DNA from: Brotaphodocola sp003480315
GTDB lineage: Bacteria > Bacillota > Clostridia > Lachnospirales > Lachnospiraceae
DNA: 7,554 nucleotides
NCBI RefSeq assembly: GCF_964246085.1
Contig: NZ_CAXTPD010000059.1
Direction: 5' to 3' (one strand)
The first letter of the stretch is position 1, and each line of letters begins with the position of its first letter. Made by a program: the position numbers and the translations under genes. The notes under the pieces were generated by a model. It did not search any database. It was not told the origin of the DNA and saw only the letters and a program-made list of their open reading frames with translations. Below are positions 1-5,025 of this stretch, piece after piece.

Positions 1-25
1 CACCCAGAGGTTGGTGCATTGCGTT

Positions 26-182
26 CTCCGAAGGCTCCTCGCCGGAGGGCTGTGATTTTCCGCAGTCATGGTCTGCTCCAAATTATACAGGGGACGCTAC
101 GCTTCCCCTGCGCTGGCTACCGCCAGCTACCCTTTTGTGGACTTGACATCTGGGGACACCTTGCGTTGCAAGCTGTTCCCAG
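26..182. other. GC-rich hairpin cluster; candidate oriT or terminal cis-acting region
   Basis: Non-coding on both strands as far as I can see. It contains four inverted repeats: CTCCG 26-30 with CGGAG 43-47; CAGGGGA 88-94 with TCCCCTG 104-110 (perfect 7 bp, 9-nt loop); GCTGGC 112-117 with GCCAGC 122-127 (perfect 6 bp, loop TACC); and a long one at 150-182, made of CTGGGGACA pairing with TGTTCCCAG (one G-T wobble) around an inner CTTGC-GTT-GCAAG, with one C/C mismatch between the tiers. Dense short palindromes near a relaxase gene suit an oriT, but a cargo gene lies between this block and mobA. No classic MOBQ nick consensus (TAAGTGCGCCCT type) was found. It could instead be recombinase or regulatory binding sites near the left end of the element. 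Confidence 0.4.
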
Positions 183-203
183 CCGACAAGTTTCATAAAA
201 TAT

Positions 204-234
204 GCTATCTTTTCGATAGCCAATGAAGTATAAT
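204..234 (+). promoter_or_regulatory. Promoter of the cargo gene with an operator-like palindrome
   Basis: A perfect TATAAT -10 hexamer lies at 229-234. There is no good TTGACA at the matching distance. Instead GCTATC (204-209) and GATAGC (215-220) form a 6-bp inverted repeat with a TTTTC spacer across the expected -35 region, so a protein bound there could activate or block the promoter. Transcription would begin near 241, giving a leader of about 36 nt before the GTG start at 278. Inferred from sequence only. Confidence 0.5.
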
Positions 235-277
235 GAAGATGACAACAAACTGGAAGTTGACAAGGAGTTTTGATAGC

Positions 278-802
278 GTGAAAAAAATATTTCTTAAAAT
301 TGTGATAAGGGTTGTTCTTGCTTGTATTTTATTTGTTTGTTTTCTTTATACGAACAATGAGATCGGCGTGACTTCATCTAAGCTGGAGGCAGATATTCGT
401 TCGTCGCAGAAGATTAAGGATGATTGGACGGTCGATGGAAGCGTTTCCAGCACGATGGCTGCATATATTTCTTACCCTCAGGATTTGAGTGACCATTCTT
501 TTTCCGTCTATGTCAACCGTCCTGGTCTTTCCTTTGGATACTTTTTCCGTGGGGGTGGAAACCTTTCGGGGGTTCAAAGAGGAATTGCCGAGTACACCGT
601 AGAAGGATATAATGAGCGAGCATTTATTTCTATGAATCAGCAACAGGTAACACAGCTTGAAATAGATGACGGCAACACAATTCAAGTGCTTGACATTGAC
701 AGCAATAAACCTTTTGCGATTGTTTTGCCTATAAGTGCGGGAACCATTACATTCTATGATGTGAATGGCAATACTGTGGAATACTGGAACAATTCTCTTT
801 GA
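278..802 (+). CDS. Membrane-anchored extracytoplasmic protein of unknown function (cargo)
   Basis: I do not recognise the family with confidence. The preferred start is GTG 278, 10 nt after AAGGAG (262-267). The upstream in-frame ATG at 233 sits inside the TATAAT box and has no ribosome binding site. This gives 174 residues: a basic start (K2, K3, K7, R11), one hydrophobic segment at about residues 4-24, then a polar domain of about 150 residues predicted outside the cell. C16 follows V-L-A but hydrophobic residues continue after it, so a transmembrane anchor fits better than a lipoprotein. The domain is rich in aromatic and beta-type stretches (SFSVYVNRPGLSFGYFFRGG, FAIVLPISAGTITFYDVNG) and looks like a small beta fold. 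Base composition is clearly more AT-rich than mobA or the recombinase, which suggests separate acquisition. It has its own promoter and faces mobA across two hairpin-like elements. It could be a surface, immunity or entry-exclusion type cargo protein, but nothing in the sequence proves any of these. Confidence 0.7.
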   Translation: MKKIFLKIVIRVVLACILFVCFLYTNNEIGVTSSKLEADIRSSQKIKDDWTVDGSVSSTMAAYISYPQDLSDHSFSVYVNRPGLSFGYFFRGGGNLSGVQRGIAEYTVEGYNERAFISMNQQQVTQLEIDDGNTIQVLDIDSNKPFAIVLPISAGTITFYDVNGNTVEYWNNSL

Positions 803-819
803 CAACTTCAAGTTTGTCA
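800..819 (+). terminator. Hairpin overlapping the cargo gene stop codon
   Basis: TGACA (800-804) pairs with TGTCA (815-819), and ACTT (805-808) with AAGT (810-813), with one bulged T. The hairpin begins at the TGA stop of the cargo gene. It lacks a T tract, so it may only protect the 3' end of the message. A TTGACA at 799-804 is also present here, but no convincing -10 follows at 16-18 nt. Confidence 0.3.
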
Positions 820-866
820 GCTTCACATCGGGTCAACTTGCCCCGAACTTTTACAATTAAATACCC

Positions 867-954
867 GCCGCCCACATAGCGGCACACCGAGCAGGAAATC
901 TGAAAAAGGTCTCCTGCTTTTTTTCTGCCCAAAATGAGGTGGTAAAACGCCACC
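867..954 (+). promoter_or_regulatory. Hairpin-rich mobA leader; alternative oriT candidate
   Basis: Three consecutive inverted repeats lie directly upstream of the relaxase gene: GCCGC 867-871 with GCGGC 879-883 (7-nt loop), AGCAGGA 890-896 with TCCTGCT 912-918, and GGTGG 938-942 with CCACC 950-954 (loop TAAAACG). A TACAAT at 852-857 could be a -10 box, but no matching -35 was found. Position next to mobA is where many MOBQ relaxases have their oriT; the same structures could equally control mobA expression. No known nick consensus was recognised. Confidence 0.4.
890..924 (+). terminator. Rho-independent terminator upstream of mobA
   Basis: A perfect 7-bp stem (AGCAGGA 890-896, TCCTGCT 912-918) with a 15-nt loop is followed by an uninterrupted run of seven T (918-924). 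It may end transcription from the cargo gene. If mobA transcription starts upstream of it (for example at the TACAAT of 852-857), it would act as an attenuator in the mobA leader. Confidence 0.6.
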
Positions 955-987
955 CCGTCCACCAATTAGCGAAAGGAGGGACACGAA

Positions 988-2568
988 ATGCCCTGTCCAC
1001 ACAACGAAATCACGATTGTTCAGCGCAGCCAGCGGCAGTCTGCGGTTGCCGCCGCTGCTTACCAGAGTGGCGAAAAACTGTTCTGTGAATATGACCAGCA
1101 AGTGAAGCACTACCCGGAAAAGCGTGGTATCGTCCACAATGAAATCCTGCTCCCACCTAATGCCCCACAGGAATATGCAGACCGCAATACTTTGTGGAAC
1201 GCCGCCGAAGCGGTGGAAAAACAATGGAACTCCCAGCTTGCAAGGCGGTGGGTGCTTACCATCCCCAGAGAGATACCGCCCGACCAGTATGCTGTCCTTG
1301 TCCGGGAGTTTTGCCAGAAGCAGTTTGTTTCCAAAGGCATGATTGCTGACTTTGCCATCCATGACCCCCATCCGCCGGGACACAATCCCCACGCCCATGT
1401 CCTGCTGACTATGAGGGCAATGGACGAACATGGGAAATGGCTTCCCAAGAGCCGCAAGGTTTATGACCTTGACGAGAATGGGGAACGGATAAAGCTGCCA
1501 TCTGGCAGGTGGAAAAGCCACAAGGAGGATACGGTGGACTGGAACGACCAGAAATATTGTGAAATCTGGCGGCATGAATGGGAGGTCATCCAGAACCGCT
1601 ATCTGGAAGCCAATGACCGCCCGGAGCGTGTGGACTTGCGTTCCTATGCCAGACAGGGGCTTGATATAGTCCCCACTGTCCATGAGGGAGCGGCTGTCCG
1701 GCAGATGGAAAAGCGTGGCATCCAGACGAATATCGGAAACCTGAACCGGGAAATCAGAGCCGCCAACCGCCTGATGAAGTCCATCCGGCAGCTTATTAAA
1801 AATCTCAAAGGCTGGATTATCGAGCTTAGTGAAAAACGAAAAGAACTGCTTGCGGAAAAAGCTGCGGAGGAAGCGGTATTTCTTCCCAATCTGTTAATGA
1901 AGTACATGGAGGTACGAAAGGCAGAACGGAGCGACTGGACACGGGCGGGACAAAACCGTGGAACTTCCAAAGACTTAAAGGCAGTCAGCGAAGCCCTGTC
2001 CTATCTTCAGAGAAAGGGACTTTCCACCGTGGAGGATTTGGAAAACTTTATAGAAACGTCCGGGAAATCTGCCGCCGACTACCGAAAGCAGATGAAGCCA
2101 AAGGAAACCCGCAGCAACGTGATTGACGCTATCCTTGCCGCCCGGACGGACTGTAAGGAATGTAAGCCCGTTTATGAGAAATACCAGAAGATATTTTTCA
2201 AGAAAACTAAGGAAAAATTCAAGCTGGAACACCCGGAGGTTGCCCGGTTTGAGAAAGCCAGTGCCTACCTTGCCAAGCACCCGGATGATAAGGACAGCAC
2301 GAAAAAGGAGCTTTTGCAGGAACAGGCGAAGCTTGTGGGCGAAATCGCAGACTTGAAAGTACCGTTGACCGAGGTGCAGGAAGATTTGAAGAAGCTGCGG
2401 GACATCCGCTACTGGGTACGGAAAGCCACACCCGGCACAGAGGAAAGCAAAGAGCCGCCCAAGAAGCAGCCCCTCAAAGAAGTCTTGCAGGATAAGGCTG
2501 ACGAGAAGAAAGCACAGAAAAACGCCCCGGCGCAGACGAAACACAAACAACAGGATATGGAACTTTAA
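988..2568 (+). CDS. mobA: MobA/MobL-family relaxase (MOBQ type)
   Basis: This is the transfer-initiating relaxase: it nicks one strand at oriT, stays covalently bound to the 5' end through a tyrosine, and pilots the strand to a type IV secretion channel. The 526-residue protein has the family N-terminus (EITIVQRS, then AAAAYQSGEKL); Y25 is the likely catalytic tyrosine. The metal-binding three-histidine motif is at H132-N-P-H135-A-H137, preceded by HDPHPPG (125-131). RRWVLTIPREI is a conserved strand of the fold. After about residue 250 the protein changes to charged helical sequence with likely coiled coils (about 252-296 and 430-475) and a Lys/Gln-rich tail, suited to accessory DNA or partner binding. 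ATG 988 has a strong AAGGAGGG (973-980) 7 nt upstream. The absence of secretion genes nearby implies use of a helper channel such as the surrounding ICE's. Confidence 0.93.
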   Translation: MPCPHNEITIVQRSQRQSAVAAAAYQSGEKLFCEYDQQVKHYPEKRGIVHNEILLPPNAPQEYADRNTLWNAAEAVEKQWNSQLARRWVLTIPREIPPDQYAVLVREFCQKQFVSKGMIADFAIHDPHPPGHNPHAHVLLTMRAMDEHGKWLPKSRKVYDLDENGERIKLPSGRWKSHKEDTVDWNDQKYCEIWRHEWEVIQNRYLEANDRPERVDLRSYARQGLDIVPTVHEGAAVRQMEKRGIQTNIGNLNREIRAANRLMKSIRQLIKNLKGWIIELSEKRKELLAEKAAEEAVFLPNLLMKYMEVRKAERSDWTRAGQNRGTSKDLKAVSEALSYLQRKGLSTVEDLENFIETSGKSAADYRKQMKPKETRSNVIDAILAARTDCKECKPVYEKYQKIFFKKTKEKFKLEHPEVARFEKASAYLAKHPDDKDSTKKELLQEQAKLVGEIADLKVPLTEVQEDLKKLRDIRYWVRKATPGTEESKEPPKKQPLKEVLQDKADEKKAQKNAPAQTKHKQQDMEL

Positions 2569-2569
2569 C

Positions 2570-2618
2570 AGGCACTTGCCATTTTCAGATTGAGAATGAT
2601 AAGTGCCTTTTCTTTTTT
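2570..2618 (+). terminator. Two-tier terminator between mobA and the primase-like gene
   Basis: AGGCACTT (2570-2577) pairs perfectly with AAGTGCCT (2601-2608). Inside it, after a GCC/GAT internal loop, ATTTTCA (2581-2587) pairs with TGAGAAT (2591-2597) with one wobble around a GAT loop. A T-rich tract with one C (2608-2618) follows. The hairpin begins 2 nt after the mobA stop and ends 2 nt before the next ribosome binding site (2621-2627), leaving no room for a promoter between them. The downstream genes must therefore be reached by readthrough or antitermination, or be transcribed from a promoter inside mobA. Confidence 0.8.
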
Positions 2619-2634
2619 ACAAGGAGGAATTGAT

Positions 2635-3279
2635 TTGAATGTATTTGAAGCTGTGAAGCAGTCCGTTACGACAAGACAGGCTGCGGAGCATTACGGAATC
2701 CGGGTAAACAGAAACGGGATGGCTTGCTGCCCGTTCCACAACGATAAGACCCCCAGCATGAAGCTGGATCGGCGTTACCACTGCTTCGGATGTGGTGCAG
2801 ATGGGGATGTGATTGATTTTGTAGCTGCCCTGTACGGGCTGGGGAAAAAGGAAGCCGCCGCACAGTTGGCGAGTGACTTCGGGCTTGCCTATGAGGACTG
2901 GAAGCCACCGGGCAGGGCAAGGAAGCCCAAGCCCCGGCAGAAATCCCCGGAAGAACAGTTCCGGGAAGCAAAGGCACATTGCTTCCGTGTCCTTGCCGAT
3001 TATCTACACCTCTTACGGGTATGGAAAACCGACTATGCCCCGCACTCCCCGGAGGAAGCGTTTCATCCCCGGTTCGTGGAAGCCTTGCAGAAGCAAGCCC
3101 ATGTGGAATATCTGCTGGATGTGCTGCTGTTCGGGGAGACAGAGGAAAAAGCGGTTTTGATTATGGACTACGGAAAGGATGTGATACAGCTTGAACAGCG
3201 AATGGCAGAGCTTGCAGCCGCAGACGCAGCAAGAACTAAAAAACACCATGAACGCCATGCAGCCGCCCCAGAGCGTTGA
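2635..3279 (+). CDS. CHC2 zinc-finger, DnaG-type primase-like protein
   Basis: The preferred start is TTG 2635, 7 nt after AAGGAGG (2621-2627), giving a protein beginning NVFEAVKQSVTTRQAAEHYG, 214 residues. In-frame starts further upstream (TTG 2590, ATG 2596) lie inside the terminator hairpin. Residues about 30-60 carry the CHC2 zinc ribbon of bacterial primases: C-P-F-H, then C-F-G-C-G after the spacer, followed by DVIDFVAALYGL. This domain binds template DNA in DnaG-type primases. The protein is too short for, and shows no sign of, the TOPRIM catalytic domain, so it is either a DNA-recognition partner or relies on another protein for synthesis. The C-terminus is charged and helical. It overlaps the vapE-like gene by 89 nt, which implies coupled translation and joint action in replicating the excised element. 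The function is inferred from the domain and the neighbour. Confidence 0.85.
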   Translation: MNVFEAVKQSVTTRQAAEHYGIRVNRNGMACCPFHNDKTPSMKLDRRYHCFGCGADGDVIDFVAALYGLGKKEAAAQLASDFGLAYEDWKPPGRARKPKPRQKSPEEQFREAKAHCFRVLADYLHLLRVWKTDYAPHSPEEAFHPRFVEALQKQAHVEYLLDVLLFGETEEKAVLIMDYGKDVIQLEQRMAELAAADAARTKKHHERHAAAPER

Positions 3280-4585
3280 GGAAGTAAAGGCAACTCTGGA
3301 AACCACCGAGAAAGGCGGCGTCCGCCAGAGCATACGGAACTGCCTGACCGTATTCCAGCGTGACCCTGTGCTTGCCGGGGCAATCGCCTACAACATCCTG
3401 ACCGACCGCAAGGACATCATAAAGCCCATCGGTTTTCACAGAGAAAGCACAGCCCTGACCGATACGGACATGAAGTATCTGCTTCTCTATCTGGAGGAAA
3501 CCTACGGGCTTACCAGTGAGAAAAAGATTGAAACCGCCATCGGGATTGTGGCGAATGAGAATAAGTACCACCCCATCCGGGATTTTCTGAACAGCCTTGC
3601 ATGGGACGGGACTGAGCGCATCCGCTTCTGTCTGCGGCACTTTCTGGGAGCTGATGTGGACGATTACACCTATGAAGCCTTGAAGCTGTTCATGCTGGGG
3701 GCGATTACAAGGGCATTTAAGCCCGGAAGCAAGTTTGAAATCATGCTGTGTCTGGTAGGCGGTCAGGGGGCTGGCAAATCCACCTTCTTCCGGCTGCTGG
3801 CAGTCCGGGACGAGTGGTTTTCCGATGATTTGCGGAAGCTGGACGATGATAACGTGTACCGCAAGCTGCAAGGTCACTGGATAATTGAAATGTCGGAAAT
3901 GATGGCAACCGCCAATGCCAAGAGCATTGAGGAAATCAAGTCCTTTCTAAGCCGCCAGAAAGAGGTTTACAAAATTCCCTATGAAACTCACCCGGCAGAC
4001 CGCCCCCGTCAATGCGTGTTCGGCGGCACTTCCAACGCCCTTGACTTTCTCCCCCTTGACCGTTCCGGCAACCGCCGATTTATCCCGGTCATGGTGTACC
4101 CGGAGCAAGCCGAGGTTCACATTTTGGAGGACGAAGCCGCTTCCAGAGCCTATATCAGCCAGATGTGGGCGGAAGCAATGGAGATTTACCGAAGCGGCAT
4201 GTTCAAGCTGTCATTCAGCCCAGCCATGCAGCGGTATCTCAAAGAACACCAGCGGGATTTTATGCCGGAGGACACCAAAGCCGGGATGATACAGGCTTAC
4301 CTTGATAAGTACACCGGGGAAACGGTCTGCTCCAAGCAGCTCTACAAGGAAGCCTTAAACCACACCTTTGATGAGCCGAAGCAATGGGAAATCCGGGAAA
4401 TCAACGAGATAATGAACCAGTGCATTACCGGGTGGAACTACTTTTCCAATCCGAGGATGTTTGCGGAATACGGCAGACAAAAGGGCTGGGAGCGTGAAAT
4501 CCCGGCAACGGACACCGACAACCCGCCCGAAAAATCTATGGACGGTTTTGTGGAGGTCACAGAGCAGATGGAGCTTCCATTCTGA
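3191..4585 (+). CDS. VapE-like (virulence-associated protein E family) P-loop helicase/ATPase
   Basis: 464 residues from TTG 3191, 11 nt after AAAGGA (3174-3179). An internal ATG at 3248 is possible but has no visible ribosome binding site. The family is the VirE/VapE branch of phage and satellite helicases related to D5/P4-type replication proteins. Walker A is GGQGAGKST at 190-198. GHWIIEMSEM (228-237) looks like the Walker B region with its acidic residues. GTSNALDFLPLDRSGNRRFIPV contains the sensor asparagine and arginines expected for an oligomeric ring helicase. The N-terminal part (VRQSIRNCLTVFQRDPVLAGAIAYNILTDR) matches the element-specific region upstream of the ATPase. With the overlapping primase-like gene it forms a replication cassette. 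The putative origin lies just after its stop codon, the same relative position as in SaPI satellites. Direct evidence for helicase activity is not available from sequence. Confidence 0.9.
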   Translation: MNSEWQSLQPQTQQELKNTMNAMQPPQSVEEVKATLETTEKGGVRQSIRNCLTVFQRDPVLAGAIAYNILTDRKDIIKPIGFHRESTALTDTDMKYLLLYLEETYGLTSEKKIETAIGIVANENKYHPIRDFLNSLAWDGTERIRFCLRHFLGADVDDYTYEALKLFMLGAITRAFKPGSKFEIMLCLVGGQGAGKSTFFRLLAVRDEWFSDDLRKLDDDNVYRKLQGHWIIEMSEMMATANAKSIEEIKSFLSRQKEVYKIPYETHPADRPRQCVFGGTSNALDFLPLDRSGNRRFIPVMVYPEQAEVHILEDEAASRAYISQMWAEAMEIYRSGMFKLSFSPAMQRYLKEHQRDFMPEDTKAGMIQAYLDKYTGETVCSKQLYKEALNHTFDEPKQWEIREINEIMNQCITGWNYFSNPRMFAEYGRQKGWEREIPATDTDNPPEKSMDGFVEVTEQMELPF

Positions 4586-4592
4586 AAATGAC

Positions 4593-4780
4593 AGCCCGTT
4601 GCCGACTTCGTTGCTATCCCGTTGCCGAGCCGGTTGCCGGGGAAAATCCCTTATTTCCGGGCTTTTTCCCTCTCTGACAACCAAAACAACAGAAAAATAA
4701 AAGAAAAGTATAAATAGTAATCAACGCCAGATTGAGATTGTTTGCAAGGTCTTTTGAAGCCCGTTGCCGGACTTCGTTGC
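4593..4780 (+). repeat. Direct repeat pair, 22 and 23 nt
   Basis: The segment at 4593-4614 (AGCCCGTTGCCG then ACTTCGTTGC) recurs at 4758-4780 with a single inserted G after GTTGCCG. The copies are about 165 bp apart and bracket the AT-rich segment. They contain the outermost repeats of the iteron array described for the origin. Confidence 0.85.
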
Positions 4781-4782
4781 CG
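4598..4782. other. Putative replication origin: GTTGCCG iterons flanking an AT-rich region
   Basis: GTTGCCG occurs at 4598, 4621, 4633, 4763 and 4776, with a variant GTTGCTA at 4610. Spacings in the left set are 12, 11 and 12 bp, and 13 bp in the right set, close to one helical turn, so bound proteins would line up on one face. Between the sets lies an AT-rich stretch; 4681-4720 has only 8 G/C in 40 bases. Two short hairpins (CCGG-TTG-CCGG at 4630-4640 and GGAAA/TTTCC at 4641-4658) adjoin the left set. Iteron sets flanking an AT-rich melting region just downstream of a replication helicase gene is the known SaPI origin layout. I infer that the VapE-like protein, perhaps with the zinc-finger protein, binds here. 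The region is also upstream of tnpW, so a regulatory role is possible. Confidence 0.55.
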
Positions 4783-4827
4783 ACCGTTCTCTGTCTGGCT
4801 ATTTTCATGTATGGAGGATAACTGCCT

Positions 4828-5025
4828 ATGGCGAAAAATAAGACCAAGATTGAAGTGACAACCGTATTTGACGGGGAACTGGACGCCACCGATGTGTTCG
4901 TCAGCCTGATTTCCCAGAAATACGGCAAAGCAAATACAAAAGAATATCTTGCTAAAAAGAAAGATTTGAAGTATAATGAAGATGAGGTTCAACAGAGCCA
5001 GATACCGTCTGGATTGTGTGGGTAA
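4828..5025 (+). CDS. tnpW: TnpW-family transposon-encoded small protein
   Basis: 65 residues. The family's recognisable core is present: VTTVFDGELDATDVFVSLIS followed by QKYG, a basic middle, and the ending QIPSGLCG. The start ATG 4828 follows GGAGG (4813-4817) with 10 nt spacing. TnpW-like proteins accompany large serine recombinases in Tn4451/Tn4453-like and related Firmicute elements. Their molecular role is not firmly established; an accessory or regulatory role in recombination is plausible. The TAA stop is followed at once by the recombinase ATG (TAAATG, no gap), so both should be made from one message with the recombinase translated by reinitiation. Confidence 0.88.
   Translation: MAKNKTKIEVTTVFDGELDATDVFVSLISQKYGKANTKEYLAKKKDLKYNEDEVQQSQIPSGLCG

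Noticed and set aside
143..171. TTGACA at 143-148 as a promoter -35
   Set aside because: The -10 position at the proper distance reads TTGCAA and lies within the hairpin at 150-182, so it is not a convincing promoter.
1..230. Left attachment site or 5' half of maff2 at the window start
   Set aside because: No copy of the junction sequence GGGATAAAACAG and no hydrophobic maff2-like frame could be found. A serine recombinase core may be only 2 bp, so the site cannot be placed here.
374..826. Minus-strand open frame opposite the cargo gene
   Set aside because: The + strand frame has a promoter, a ribosome binding site and a membrane anchor. The minus frame has none and its translation looks random.
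823..1683. Long open frame on the minus strand, 286 codons, opposite mobA
   Set aside because: It lies mostly antisense to the clear MobA/MobL N-terminal domain; its translation has no recognisable family pattern and no ribosome binding site context. It is a shadow of the relaxase codon pattern.
2590..2634. Upstream starts (TTG 2590, ATG 2596) for the primase-like gene
   Set aside because: They lie inside the terminator hairpin and before the strong AAGGAGG at 2621-2627. TTG 2635 gives the expected family N-terminus.
4709..4714. TATAAA as the -10 box of the tnpW/recombinase promoter
   Set aside because: There is no -35-like hexamer at 16-18 nt upstream. The A-rich context of the presumed melting region explains the match.
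4593..4782. CRISPR array
   Set aside because: The repeats are only about 7 bp, spaced at one helical turn, with no unique spacers of uniform length and no cas genes. Iterons fit better.
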